Of a stretch of DNA of 64,000 nt, positions 8,940 to 17,856 are shown piece after piece (positions within the stretch are counted from its first letter, which is position 1; every line of letters begins with the position of its first letter). The translations under genes and the position numbers were made by a program. This DNA comes from Mycolicibacterium brumae (GTDB lineage: Bacteria; Actinomycetota; Actinomycetes; Mycobacteriales; Mycobacteriaceae): assembly GCF_025215495.1 (NCBI RefSeq), contig NZ_CP104302.1, forward strand, positions 930,001-994,000. The letters are read 5' to 3'. Below the pieces are notes generated by a model. It did no database searches. It saw nothing but the letters and a program-made list of their open reading frames with translations, and was not told the DNA's origin.

Positions 8940-10216
8940 GGCAGCACCGCCGTCACGATGGTCGGTCCGGTGGCGGGGCTGGACACGGTGAATTCGCCGC
9001 CGGCCGCGCGCACCCGCTCGGCCAGGCCCCGCAGCCCGGTGCTGTCCGGATCCTCCCGGGCGCCCGCGCCGCCGCGGCCGTCGTCGTAGATCGACACATG
9101 CAATCGGTGGGCGAGCTCGTCGAGCCGCAGGGTCATTACCGCCCGGGTGGCCTTCGCGTGCCGGACCACATTGGTCAGCGCCTCGGCCACCACGAAGTAG
9201 GCGACGGCCTCGGTCTCGGCGGGCAGCCGCCGGGGCAGGTCGACATCGAGGTGGGTCGGCACCCCGGAGCTCTGGGCGCGCTGCGCGACCGCGGACAGCG
9301 CGGCGTCCAGGCCGCGGTCGGCCAGAATCGTCGGGGCGATGCCGCGCACCACGTCGCGTAATTCGGCCAGCGCCAGCTTCGCGTCCTCGTGCGCCTCGGC
9401 GATGAGCACCTTCGCGGCCGGGGGATCGGTGTCCAGCTTGGTCTGGGCCAGCCCGATCGTCATGGCCAGCGCGACCAGCCGCGGTTGCACGCTGTCATGC
9501 AGGTCGCGTTCGATTCGGTACCGCTCGGTTTCGGCCGAGGACACCGCGCCCGCCCGGGCGGCCGACAACGCGTGCACCCGATGCTGCAATTCTTCGGTGT
9601 CCGACGGCGCCAACAGCCGGCGGTCGATGCGGATGTCCAGCGCCGGCGCGTAGACCAGGATCGCCACCGCCAGGACCAGCGCGACCAGCGCCAGCAACCA
9701 GGCCAGCCAGATCGGCAGGAACCACAGCCCGACGGCCGGGTCGCTGCCACTCACCGCGATCGCCGCGGCGGGCGCCAGGAACGCGAAGGTGGTCAGCGCG
9801 AACGCGACGCCCACCGCGAGCATGTCGTAGCCCATCCGCAGGTAGTGGTGCGCGAAGGCCTTCCAGAACCACGCGCTGGACAGGTCCAGCCACAGTTGGT
9901 GCGCCCAGCCGGCGAACCCGTCCCGGTCGGTCCGCGGCCGCAACCCGGCCGGGATGCCGAGACCGAACACCGCCTCGCTGCGCGCCCGCTCGACCCGATC
10001 CACCCAGCGGATCACGTAGACGAACGCGACGCCGGCCAGCAGCGTGCCGATCACCGACGGGATCGATGAGACGGCAATGACCATGAGCCCCAGTGGAATC
10101 CAGAACCAGACCAGGGCCAGCGCGGCGCCGGTGATCATCGACGCGGTCGGGACGATCCCCAGCTGCGCGGGCAACCGGATGGTGGTGCGGGGGCGGGTTT
10201 CGGTGACGACAGCCAT
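8927..10216 (-). CDS. sensor histidine kinase (HisKA_3 type)
   Basis: Predicted 429-residue membrane kinase. The N-terminal half has several membrane segments (from TASMITGAALALVWFWIPLG to about residue 215) resembling the actinobacterial 'putative sensor' domain; then the dimerization/phospho-acceptor helix RYRIERDLHDSVQPRLVALA with the reactive His, and a HATPase domain with N-box EALTNVVRHA and G-boxes DDGRGGAG and STGLRGLAERV. ATG 10216 is the first Met before the membrane region; a GGAGG lies only 1 nt ahead of it, too close for a normal ribosome site, so leaderless or alternative initiation is possible. The frame stays open far upstream but crosses the divergent transporter gene and has no membrane or kinase features there. 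Confidence 0.88.
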   Translation of the reverse strand: MAVVTETRPRTTIRLPAQLGIVPTASMITGAALALVWFWIPLGLMVIAVSSIPSVIGTLLAGVAFVYVIRWVDRVERARSEAVFGLGIPAGLRPRTDRDGFAGWAHQLWLDLSSAWFWKAFAHHYLRMGYDMLAVGVAFALTTFAFLAPAAAIAVSGSDPAVGLWFLPIWLAWLLALVALVLAVAILVYAPALDIRIDRRLLAPSDTEELQHRVHALSAARAGAVSSAETERYRIERDLHDSVQPRLVALAMTIGLAQTKLDTDPPAAKVLIAEAHEDAKLALAELRDVVRGIAPTILADRGLDAALSAVAQRAQSSGVPTHLDVDLPRRLPAETEAVAYFVVAEALTNVVRHAKATRAVMTLRLDELAHRLHVSIYDDGRGGAGAREDPDSTGLRGLAERVRAAGGEFTVSSPATGPTIVTAVLPCES

Positions 10217-10273
10217 GCCTCCACGGTAGGGACGCGTGAGCGGCGGCGGTACGGCGTTATCCCGACAATCATC

Positions 10274-10289
10274 CGGGGGATAACCCCCG
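10274..10289. promoter_or_regulatory. GC palindrome in divergent promoter
   Basis: CGGGGG-ATAA-CCCCCG is a perfect 6-bp inverted repeat in the 96-bp gap between the divergent kinase and transporter genes, 23 bp before the transporter start. It could be an operator for the NarL-type regulator or part of a transporter leader. Confidence 0.35.
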
Positions 10290-10312
10290 CCCGGAGTAGC
10301 CTCCGGTGGATC

Positions 10313-11464
10313 ATGGCAGCTGATGATCCCGCGCCGGCGACGCCGTCGCCCGTGACGCCCGGTGTCGAGGTGCTCGGACGGATCGGCCCCAACTGGTTCG
10401 CGCTGGTGATGGGCACCGGGATCGTGGCGACCGCGGGGGCGATCCTGCCGGTCCGGATCCCCGGCCTGGAGACCTTCGTCGACGTGGTCTGGGTGATCTC
10501 CGCGGTGATCCTGGTGGTGCTGATCCTGGTGGTGGGTCTGCACTGGTTGCGGCACCCCACCGTCGCCCGCACCCACGCCCGCAACCCGCAGATGGCGCAC
10601 TTCTACGGCGCCGCGCCGATGGCGCTGAGCACCGTGGCCGCCGGCGCGATCCTGGTCGGCCCGGACCTGATCGGCGAGCGGGTCGCGATCGACCTGGCCT
10701 GGGTGCTGTGGACGGCCGGGCTCATCGGCGGGTTGTTCACCGCGGTGAGCATCCCGTACCTGATGTTCACCCAGCTCAACGTGACTCCGGACGCGGCGTT
10801 CGGCGGCTGGCTGATGCCCGTCGTCCCGCCGATGGTGTCCGCGGCAGGCGGCGCGCTGCTGATCCCGCACATGGCGCCCGGAACCGGCCGGGAAACGATG
10901 CTCTACGGCTGCTACGCGATGTTCGGGCTGTCGCTGGTGACCTCCTTGATCATCATCACCATGATCTGGAGCCGGCTGGTGCTCTACGGCACCTCCGGCA
11001 GCGCCCGGATCCCGACGCTGTGGATCGTGCTCGGACCGCTGGGGCAGTCCATCACGGTGGCCGGGCTGCTGGGCGCCCAGGCCGGCGCGGTGGTGTCGCC
11101 GGAACTGGCCCAGGGCATGGCGGTGTTCGGGGTGCTCTTCGGCGTCCCGGTGTGGGGATTCGCGGTGCTGTGGATCGCGCTGGCGCTGTCTCTGACGGTG
11201 CGCACCATGCGCCGCGGAATGCCGTTCGCGCTGACTTGGTGGAGCCTGACCTTCCCGGTCGGCACCTTCGTCACCGGCACCACCCAGCTTGCGGCGCACA
11301 CCGGGCTGCCGGCGTTCGAGGTCGCCGCCGTCGGGTGCTACGTCGTGCTGCTGGGCACCTGGCTGCTGGTGGCGGTCCGCACCGCGGGCGGCGGCCTGCG
11401 CGGGCAGTTGTTCGGCCCGCCGGCGAGCGGTCCGGTCGCGGTGGGCAAGGACCCCGCCCGGTAG
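10313..11464 (+). CDS. TDT-family transporter (TehA/Mae1/SLAC1-like)
   Basis: Integral membrane protein of 383 residues with about ten hydrophobic helices. The first helix region [20 protein letters not shown] and the later segments [17 protein letters not shown] and [20 protein letters not shown] are characteristic of the tellurite-resistance/dicarboxylate (TDT) family, five-fold pseudo-symmetric anion channels or exporters. Known members move malate, sulfite, nitrate or chloride; which anion here cannot be read. It lies 46 bp before a lactate 2-monooxygenase gene on the same strand, so transport of an organic acid (lactate or the acetate product) is a reasonable guess. Divergent from the sensor kinase gene. 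Confidence 0.82.
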   Translation: MAADDPAPATPSPVTPGVEVLGRIGPNWFALVMGTGIVATAGAILPVRIPGLETFVDVVWVISAVILVVLILVVGLHWLRHPTVARTHARNPQMAHFYGAAPMALSTVAAGAILVGPDLIGERVAIDLAWVLWTAGLIGGLFTAVSIPYLMFTQLNVTPDAAFGGWLMPVVPPMVSAAGGALLIPHMAPGTGRETMLYGCYAMFGLSLVTSLIIITMIWSRLVLYGTSGSARIPTLWIVLGPLGQSITVAGLLGAQAGAVVSPELAQGMAVFGVLFGVPVWGFAVLWIALALSLTVRTMRRGMPFALTWWSLTFPVGTFVTGTTQLAAHTGLPAFEVAAVGCYVVLLGTWLLVAVRTAGGGLRGQLFGPPASGPVAVGKDPAR

Positions 11465-11510
11465 CGCGCACGCACGTAGGGTGGATCCGACCGCTGACTC
11501 GGGAGCATGG

Positions 11511-12683
11511 GTGACAATCAATTTCGGCGCGTACCAGTACGAGATCTATTTTCAGGGCCTCACCGGGGTGTTGCCCGAACTGCCGATGACCTACCCCGAG
11601 TTGGAGGCCCGGGCGTCGAGTGCGATGCCACCGTCGGTGTGGAACTACGTGGCCTGCGGCGCCGGAGATGAGCGCACCCAGGACGCCAATGTCGCCGCGT
11701 TCGCCGGGTGGGGGCTGATGCCGCGGATGCTCGTCGGCGCCACCGAACGCGACCTGTCGGTCGAGTTGTTCGGAACCCGTTGGGCGGCGCCGGTTTTCCT
11801 GGCCCCCATCGGAGTGACCGGATTGTGCGCGCCGGACGGCCACGGCGATGTGGAGGCCGTCCGCGCCGCAGATAAGACCGGTGTGCCGATGTGCGTGTCC
11901 ACCCTGGCCGAGGACCCGCTGGAGACCGTCGCCGCCGAATTCACCGAAACCCCAGGCTTTTTCCAGCTCTACTGCCCGACCGACCGGGACATCGCCGAAA
12001 GCCTGGTGCGCCGCGCGGAGGCGGCCGGCTACGCCGGCATCGTCGTCACCCTGGACACCTGGCTCCCGGGTTGGCGGCCGCGGGACCTGCGCACCGCGAA
12101 CTTCCCGCAACTGCGCGGCCACTGCCTGATCAACTACACCACCGACCCGGTGTTCCGGGAGAAGTCCGGATTCACCGAGGGCAGCAGCCAGCGCGACGCG
12201 GTCCCGTTCTGGGCGTCCATCTTCGGGCGATCGCTGACCTGGGACGACCTGGTGTGGCTGCGTGAGCTGACCAAACTTCCGCTGATCCTCAAGGGCATCT
12301 GCCACCCCGACGACGCCCGGCGCGCCATCGACTACGGCGCCGACGCCATCTACTGCAGCAACCACGGCGGCCGGCAGGCCAACGGCGGACTGCCCGCGCT
12401 GGATTGCCTGCCCGCGGTCCGCGAGGCCGCCGGCGACGTGCCGGTGCTGTTCGACTCCGGGATCCGCAGCGGCGCCGACGTCGTCAAGGCGCTCGCGCTG
12501 GGCGCCACCGCGGTGGGCATCGGGCGGCCCTACGTGTACGGCCTGGCCCTCGGCGGCACCGCCGGCGTGGTGCACGTGCTGCGCTCCCTGCTGGCCGAGA
12601 CGGACCTCATCATGGCCGTCGACGGCTACCGCAGCCTGGCCGACCTGACCCCGGAGGCGATGCGGCGGGTGTCGACCCGATGA
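11511..12683 (+). CDS. lactate 2-monooxygenase (FMN-dependent)
   Basis: FMN enzyme of the 2-hydroxy-acid oxidase family; the M. smegmatis enzyme converts L-lactate and O2 to acetate, CO2 and water. This 390-residue protein follows it closely: [104 protein letters not shown], the active-site His in [19 protein letters not shown], and [20 protein letters not shown] for the FMN phosphate. GTG 11511 is chosen because GGGAG sits 5 nt upstream. The stop overlaps the following glucosidase start by 4 bp (ATGA). An L-lactate dehydrogenase/oxidase of the same family is the alternative, but the insertion-bearing length and motifs favour the monooxygenase. Confidence 0.9.
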   Translation: MTINFGAYQYEIYFQGLTGVLPELPMTYPELEARASSAMPPSVWNYVACGAGDERTQDANVAAFAGWGLMPRMLVGATERDLSVELFGTRWAAPVFLAPIGVTGLCAPDGHGDVEAVRAADKTGVPMCVSTLAEDPLETVAAEFTETPGFFQLYCPTDRDIAESLVRRAEAAGYAGIVVTLDTWLPGWRPRDLRTANFPQLRGHCLINYTTDPVFREKSGFTEGSSQRDAVPFWASIFGRSLTWDDLVWLRELTKLPLILKGICHPDDARRAIDYGADAIYCSNHGGRQANGGLPALDCLPAVREAAGDVPVLFDSGIRSGADVVKALALGATAVGIGRPYVYGLALGGTAGVVHVLRSLLAETDLIMAVDGYRSLADLTPEAMRRVSTR

Positions 12684-14350
12684 GCTGGTGGCAGCACGCG
12701 GTCGTCTATCAGGTGTACATCCGCAGCTTCGCCGACGGCAACGGCGACGGCGTCGGCGACATCGCCGGGCTGACCGCGCGGCTGCCGTACCTGGCCGACC
12801 TCGGCGTCGACGCGCTGTGGATCAACCCGTGGTACCCGTCGCCGATGGCCGACGCCGGCTACGACGTGGCCGATTACTGCGGCATCGAGCCGGATTACGG
12901 AACCCTGGAGCAGGCCCAGGAGTTTCTGGCCGCCGCGCACCACGCCGGACTCAAGGTGATTCTCGACATCGTCCCCAACCACACCTCCGAAGCGCACCGC
13001 TGGTTCGCCGCGGCGCTGGCCGACGCGCCCGGCGCCCGGGAGCGCTACCACTTCCGGCCCGGCCGGGGTCCCGACGGGTCGCAGCCACCGAATGGTTGGC
13101 AGAGCGTGTTCGGCGGGCCGGCCTGGAGCCGGGTCGCCGACGGCAGCTGGTACCTGCACCTGTTCGCCCCCGCCCAGCCGGACCTGAACTGGGAACACCC
13201 GCAGGTGCGCGCCGAATTCGAGCGGGTGCTGCGGTTCTGGTTCGACCGCGGGGTGGATGGGTTCCGGATCGATGTGGCCCACGGCCTGGTCAAGGCCCCC
13301 GGGCTGCCCGATCAGGCGCCAGAAGCCGACGCCGAGGGCGACCCGGCGATGCTGGACGGCGCGGCGCATCCGGCCTGGGACCAGGACGGAGTGCACGCCA
13401 TCTACCGGGGCTGGCGCGCGGTGGCCGGCGAGTACCTGCCCGAACGGGTGTTCATCGCCGAGGCGTGGGTCGCCGACAACGACCGGCTGGCCCGCTACCT
13501 GCGGCCCGACGAATTGCACACCGCGTTCCAATTCGACTTCCTGCGCGCGCCGTGGCGGGCGTCGAGCCTGCGGGCGGTGCTCGACGACGCGATGGCCGCG
13601 GCGGCCGGCGTCGGCGCCCCACCGACCTGGGTGCTGTCCAACCACGACGTCACCCGCACCGTCACCCGGTACGCCCGCTCCCAGCCGCCGCACCTGGTCG
13701 GCGCCGACTGGGAGCGTCGGCGCTGGGCGCAGGAGCAGGCCGACCACGAGTTGGGCCGGCGCCGCGCCCGGGCCTGCGCGCTGCTGCAGCTGGCGCTGCC
13801 CGGCACCGCCTACATCTATCAGGGCGAGGAACTCGGTCTGGAGGAGGTCGAGGAGCTGCCCGACGAGGCTCGCCAGGACCCGACGTTCGTCCAATCCGGC
13901 TTCGCCGACGTGGGCCGCGACGGTTGCCGGGTGCCGTTGCCGTGGTCCGGACACGCCGCGCCGTACGGGTTTTCCCCGGCGCCGGTGGCGACCTGGTTGC
14001 CGCAGCCCCCGCATTGGGGCGCGCACTCGGTGGCCGCGCAACGCGATGACCCGGAATCGTTTCTGGCGTTGTACCGGGCCGCGCTGGCGTCGCGTCGGGA
14101 GCACTGGTTGGCCGCTGGGGCGCTGCAGTGGTTGCCGTCGCCGCCGGACGTCCTGGCGTTTTCCCGCGGTGACCTGCAGTGTTGGGTGAACACCTCGGAT
14201 CATCCGGTGTCGTTGCCGTCGTCGTCGAAGGTGCTGCTGTCCTCGACCACCGGGGCTCTCGGGTCGGCGACGGGGGAGTCGACGGCGCTGCCGGCCGACT
14301 CCGCCGTGTGGCTATGCCGGTCGTCGCGGCGACACGCGGCAGAGTCTTAG
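12680..14350 (+). CDS. alpha-glucosidase-type GH13 glycoside hydrolase
   Basis: Cytosolic GH13 alpha-amylase superfamily enzyme of 556 residues, subgroup of oligo-1,6-glucosidase/alpha-glucosidase (M. tuberculosis AglA type). Seen in order: [48 protein letters not shown] (region I), the nucleophile Asp in [13 protein letters not shown], the acid/base Glu in FIAEAW, and the transition-state His-Asp in VLSNHDVTR. No signal peptide. The ATG overlaps the lactate monooxygenase stop, an odd pairing of lactate and alpha-glucan metabolism; GlgE-independent breakdown of trehalose, maltose or isomaltose products is likely, with substrate undetermined. Confidence 0.9.
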   Translation: MSWWQHAVVYQVYIRSFADGNGDGVGDIAGLTARLPYLADLGVDALWINPWYPSPMADAGYDVADYCGIEPDYGTLEQAQEFLAAAHHAGLKVILDIVPNHTSEAHRWFAAALADAPGARERYHFRPGRGPDGSQPPNGWQSVFGGPAWSRVADGSWYLHLFAPAQPDLNWEHPQVRAEFERVLRFWFDRGVDGFRIDVAHGLVKAPGLPDQAPEADAEGDPAMLDGAAHPAWDQDGVHAIYRGWRAVAGEYLPERVFIAEAWVADNDRLARYLRPDELHTAFQFDFLRAPWRASSLRAVLDDAMAAAAGVGAPPTWVLSNHDVTRTVTRYARSQPPHLVGADWERRRWAQEQADHELGRRRARACALLQLALPGTAYIYQGEELGLEEVEELPDEARQDPTFVQSGFADVGRDGCRVPLPWSGHAAPYGFSPAPVATWLPQPPHWGAHSVAAQRDDPESFLALYRAALASRREHWLAAGALQWLPSPPDVLAFSRGDLQCWVNTSDHPVSLPSSSKVLLSSTTGALGSATGESTALPADSAVWLCRSSRRHAAES

Positions 14351-14374
14351 CGATAAATTAAAATTCAATACGTC

Positions 14375-14394
14375 AACCCCTTAATGACGGGGTT
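14375..14394 (+). terminator. hairpin after the glucosidase gene
   Basis: AACCCC-TTAATGAC-GGGGTT, 24 bp after the glucosidase stop, inside an AT-rich patch (14352-14375) containing AAATTAAAATTCAATA. It may end the glucosidase transcript or be the first structure of a separate leader RNA that includes the short frame at 14458. Confidence 0.4.
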
Positions 14395-14412
14395 TAGCTT
14401 TGGTAATCACAG

Positions 14413-14427
14413 GAGCCGAAAAGGCTC
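14413..14427 (+). other. small stem-loop upstream of the short frame
   Basis: GAGCC-GAAAA-GGCTC forms a 5-bp stem with an A-rich loop 30 nt before the 20-codon frame. Together with the flanking hairpins it gives the stretch the look of a structured RNA leader. Confidence 0.35.
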
Positions 14428-14457
14428 GAAGCGTTAGCTCGATTCGAGGTGATGACC

Positions 14458-14520
14458 ATGCTGCTCGACCTCCGCTGGGTGCCGTTCCGGTTGTTCCACC
14501 GGCACCACACCGCTCGCTAA
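14458..14520 (+). CDS. candidate 20-residue leader peptide
   Basis: A 20-codon frame starts at ATG 14458, 8 nt after GAGG (14446-14449), and ends TAA 14518-14520; an in-frame ATG at 14452 would add two residues. The peptide begins MLLDLRWVPFRLF and ends with an Arg/His-rich tail that has three His and three Arg in its last eight residues. A 14-bp-stem terminator follows 18 nt after the stop. Leader peptide plus terminator is the layout of a translation-controlled attenuator, yet no gene follows on this strand. It could also be a stand-alone microprotein or chance; I do not recognise the peptide. Confidence 0.35.
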   Translation: MLLDLRWVPFRLFHRHHTAR

Positions 14521-14538
14521 CCACCCATCCCGACTTCC

Positions 14539-14571
14539 GCGACCGCGCGCAGCCACGCTGTGCGCGGTCGC
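14539..14571 (+). terminator. strong intrinsic-type terminator
   Basis: GCGACCGCGC (14539-14548) pairs with GCGCGGTCGC (14562-14571); allowing one G-U pair the stem extends to 14 bp with a 5-nt loop (14553-14557), followed by TCCTATTT. It lies between the short frame and the end of the opposing LuxR gene, whose stop is 3 bp away, and probably stops plus-strand transcription before the convergent gene. Confidence 0.7.
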
Positions 14572-14573
14572 TC

Positions 14574-17219
14574 CTATTTCCGCCCGGGTGTTTCTCCGAG
14601 CAGCACGAAACGCGCTGCCTCGGTGCGCGATCCGACGCCCAGCTTGCGATACGCGTGGTACAGGTGATTCGCCACCGTCTTGGTGCTGACGCCCAGCCGT
14701 TTCGCGATCTGTCGATTGGTCAGTCCGTTGGCCACCTGCTCCAGGATGCGGCGTTCCGCATCGGTCAGCGCCCCCATCCCGTCGACCGCCGCCGCGGGAT
14801 CAAGCCTGGCCGCCCACGGCGCGGCGCCGAGCCGCCGGAACGCATGCCGGGCTGCGGCGGCGGTGGCGCCGCAGCCGTCGGACTGCGACTTCAGCAGTAG
14901 GGTCCGGGCGTAGTCGAACCCATCGATCGCCGGGTGATAGACGCTCAGCGCGCGGTCCAACAGCGCCCGGGCCTGGTCCGGGTCCGGATGCAGCAACGAT
15001 TGGGCGCGCAACGCCGTCGCGGTGGTCCACCGGCTGGCCGACCCGGTCGCGGCCACCGCGACCAGGTGCTCGGCGACGGGCTCTGCCTCGGTGGGCCGAC
15101 CGACCGCCACGTACGCCTCGACCAGGTCGGCGTGCCAGCGTGCGAGTTGCGGAGACAGCAGTCCGCCGATCTGCTCGAAACTCCACAACTCCTCCAACGC
15201 GGTGATCGCGTCGTCGTAGCGTTGCGCCGTCAACGCCGCGAATCCGGCGTTGGCGAGCAGGAAGTAACGCGCCCCGACCGTCGACTGCTCGTCGGAGATC
15301 GCGAACCCCAGCTCGAGATCATCGGTGGCCGCCTCGTCGTCGCCGCGAACCGCCCGGATCCGGGCGCGCAGCGACAGCCAAAACGGCGCGAACGCCCGCT
15401 GGCCGGTGGACATGCTCAATGCGATCGCCTCATCGAGGCAGCTCAGCGCTTCGTCGAAACGTGAAGCGCGAATCCATGTTTCGCCGAGCGCGCCGAGGGT
15501 CATCGCCAGCGATGACCGCGCGCCCTCGCCGTGCAGCCGGCCGGCCAGCGCGGTGAGGGTGTCCACGGCCGTGTCGTAGCGCTCGCCGATGGCGAGCGCC
15601 CGACCGATGTGCAGGCCGATCATCGGATCGAACTCGACGAGATCGACGAGGTCCGGACCCCCGGACAACTCGTCGACCAGCTGTTGGGCCCGGGATTCGT
15701 CCTGGGCGCTGACCGCATGGGCATTGATCACCCGCGCCACGCCCCATTCGCGAGTGTCGGGTTTGCTCAGCGAAACCGCGGTGTCGGCGCTGTCGGCGAT
15801 GACGGTGACCAACCCGAGCATGCCGAGCGGCAGACACATCCGGGCGTACACCGCGCCCAGGGCGTCCGGCGGCGCCGTCTCAAGCGCCTGATGCAAACGA
15901 TTCCACCCTGCCCCGGGCGCGCCGTTGGTGGCTTCCAGGGTGGCCAGGGTCAAGATGGCGGACACGTGCAGATCCCGCGCCTCCGGTTCGGCGAGCAAGT
16001 CCTCCAGGCGGCGACGGGCGCCAGGGGCATCACCGGCCGAGCTGAGCAGCTGGGCGGCCTCCAACAACAGGCTGTGCCGACGGGCGACATCGGCGGTGAG
16101 GTCGACGGCGCGGTCCAGGATCAGCGCGGCCGCGTCGGTGCCTCCGCGCTTTCGGGTCAGCCGCGCAGTTTCGGTCAGCTCGTCGACGAGCGACTCGTCG
16201 GGCCCGATGACGCCGCGGGCCCGATGCAACAGGCGCACATCGTCGGACAGCAATGGGCAGTCAGCCAGTTCCAGGTCCAGTTCACGTTGTTGGGGCGCGG
16301 GCATGACGGCGATCAGCGCGCTGCGCAGCAGCGGATGCTGCAGTTGCAGCCGGCCGCGATGGAGCCGCGCCAACCCGTCGTGCTCCAAGACCGGCAGCGC
16401 TTCCGCGGCGGCGGGCCGTAGGGCGGCCAGTACGGCCCAATCTCCGTCGGCGGTGACGGCGGCCAGATTCAGCAGATCTCTCGGCGGGCAACCCTGCGGC
16501 GGGAGCTGCTGGGTGAAGACGGCGCGCAGGTCGGAGCTCAGCGGGATCTCATCGGGTAGCGGACGGGCTCCGGACAACTCGTCCGGGGTCAGCACCTTGG
16601 GCAGGTTGATCAATGCCAGCGGGTTCCCGTCGGCGAGGTCCAGCAGGTGGCGGGTAATCTCCGGGGTGATCGGCGCGGTGGCCGCGCCTCGCAGCAACCG
16701 GATCGCCGAGTCCTCGTCGAGCCCGCGCATCTCCTCGATGGCGAATCCTTCGGAGAATGTCGTTGTGGCCGTGACCCGCCGCCCGGTGATGACGGTCAGC
16801 GCGTCGGTCGTCTCGGCGCGACGCAACGCCAGATTGAGTGCCGTACGGCTGGTCGGATCGGCGTCGTGAATGTCGTCGATGAGCAGCGCGACGGGACCGT
16901 GTTGCTCGAGGGCGCGGCGCAATGTTTCACCGGCCAACAGCGGATCAACTTCGGCGGCAAGCGATTTCGCTTCATTCGGCCCGGACAAAGCGGCGAGGAC
17001 GTCGGCTGCGGTGGACATCGGAGCGGCGAACTCACCGCCCCGGCACGAGACCGTGCGGGCCGCCCGGCCGGCGCGGGCGCCCAGCCAGTTGAGCATGCTG
17101 GATTTGCCGATACCGGGATCTCCGATCAGGACCAGGACCCGCCCGGCCCCGTTGCGCGCGCCGTCCCAATGCCGCCCCAGGCGATCGCGGAGCTGCGTTC
17201 TCCCGATCACGCCTGCCAT
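14574..17219 (-). CDS. LAL-type LuxR-family ATPase transcriptional regulator
   Basis: An 881-residue STAND-type regulator. The N-terminus has an AAA/NB-ARC-like ATPase with Walker A GDPGIGKSSMLNW near residue 35 and Walker B VALLIDDIHDAD; the middle is a long helical TPR-like region (about residues 330-800); the C-terminus is a LuxR DNA-binding domain, LTDAERRILEQVANGLTNRQ then STKTVANHLYHAYRKLGVGS. MalT-like proteins of this size switch on target genes when an inducer binds the helical region. The target is not evident; the neighbouring DUF4333 and hydrolase genes point the same way. Convergent with the plus-strand terminator at 14539-14571. Confidence 0.9.
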   Translation of the reverse strand: MAGVIGRTQLRDRLGRHWDGARNGAGRVLVLIGDPGIGKSSMLNWLGARAGRAARTVSCRGGEFAAPMSTAADVLAALSGPNEAKSLAAEVDPLLAGETLRRALEQHGPVALLIDDIHDADPTSRTALNLALRRAETTDALTVITGRRVTATTTFSEGFAIEEMRGLDEDSAIRLLRGAATAPITPEITRHLLDLADGNPLALINLPKVLTPDELSGARPLPDEIPLSSDLRAVFTQQLPPQGCPPRDLLNLAAVTADGDWAVLAALRPAAAEALPVLEHDGLARLHRGRLQLQHPLLRSALIAVMPAPQQRELDLELADCPLLSDDVRLLHRARGVIGPDESLVDELTETARLTRKRGGTDAAALILDRAVDLTADVARRHSLLLEAAQLLSSAGDAPGARRRLEDLLAEPEARDLHVSAILTLATLEATNGAPGAGWNRLHQALETAPPDALGAVYARMCLPLGMLGLVTVIADSADTAVSLSKPDTREWGVARVINAHAVSAQDESRAQQLVDELSGGPDLVDLVEFDPMIGLHIGRALAIGERYDTAVDTLTALAGRLHGEGARSSLAMTLGALGETWIRASRFDEALSCLDEAIALSMSTGQRAFAPFWLSLRARIRAVRGDDEAATDDLELGFAISDEQSTVGARYFLLANAGFAALTAQRYDDAITALEELWSFEQIGGLLSPQLARWHADLVEAYVAVGRPTEAEPVAEHLVAVAATGSASRWTTATALRAQSLLHPDPDQARALLDRALSVYHPAIDGFDYARTLLLKSQSDGCGATAAAARHAFRRLGAAPWAARLDPAAAVDGMGALTDAERRILEQVANGLTNRQIAKRLGVSTKTVANHLYHAYRKLGVGSRTEAARFVLLGETPGRK

Positions 17220-17259
17220 GGGCAGGCACGGTATCGCAGCGGGATCGACCCCCGCTGCG

Positions 17260-17793
17260 TTACTCGTCGTCCACGCCGACCAGTTCCCAGCGGTCGGAGG
17301 TGTCCACGCCGCCCGCTGTCACCTTCACCGGCCGGGTGTCGCCGCGCCGATCGGCGGCGGTGCACTCGAAGGACTTGCCGGCCTCGACCACCTTCACGCC
17401 CTCGCCGCAGGTGACGGTGACCGCGAAGCCGCGGTCGGCGGAGATTTCCTTGGCCAGCTGCTGCGACAGGTTGGACAGGTCGTATGCGGTGTCCATGGTG
17501 GCGAAATCGACGTTGTTCTTATCGTCGGTGACGGTCACTTGCACGCGGACCGGGTTGCCGGACAGATCCGCCTTGCAGATGAAGGTGTCGCCGGACTTCG
17601 GTGTGTCCTTCAACCGCGGGCAATCGACGCTGTCGACCTGGCGGCCGATCGGCTCGTAGCTCGCATTCAGCTCGTCGGCGATGGCGGACTCCAACTTCTC
17701 GTAGTCCGGACCGCCGGAGGACACGGAGAACGAGCAGGCGGCGACGGCCGGCGCCAGCAGGAACAGCGGGGTCAAAGCTCGTCGGGAAGTCAT
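17260..17793 (-). CDS. DUF4333-like lipoprotein
   Basis: A 177-residue secreted lipoprotein. Starting at ATG 17793 the protein begins with a basic stretch and hydrophobic core (MTSRRALTPLFLLAPAVAAC) with a lipobox ending at Cys20; an upstream in-frame start would bury this signal and is rejected. Two cysteine pairs (SVDCPRL/FICKAD and VTCGEG/FECTAA) mark what look like two tandem copies of the small mycobacterial DUF4333 domain, a fold of unknown function at the cell surface. It lies 40 bp upstream of the LAL regulator gene on the same strand. Confidence 0.75.
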   Translation of the reverse strand: MTSRRALTPLFLLAPAVAACSFSVSSGGPDYEKLESAIADELNASYEPIGRQVDSVDCPRLKDTPKSGDTFICKADLSGNPVRVQVTVTDDKNNVDFATMDTAYDLSNLSQQLAKEISADRGFAVTVTCGEGVKVVEAGKSFECTAADRRGDTRPVKVTAGGVDTSDRWELVGVDDE

Positions 17794-17856
17794 GCCGGTG
17801 AGCCTATGAGCGTCGCCGAGCGGTGGATATGGGCACAATTGCCCATCCGTTTCTCG

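Noticed and set aside
10217..11521. Upstream extension of the sensor kinase frame
   Set aside because: It would cross the whole divergent TDT transporter gene; its content is low-complexity His/Gln/Arg.
11511..12683. Mycofactocin-linked MftD dehydrogenase as identity of the FMN enzyme
   Set aside because: No mft genes are nearby and the sequence follows lactate 2-monooxygenase closely.
12626..14203. A 525-codon minus-strand frame
   Set aside because: Antisense to the GH13 gene, whose catalytic motifs are complete; the frame has no recognisable protein.
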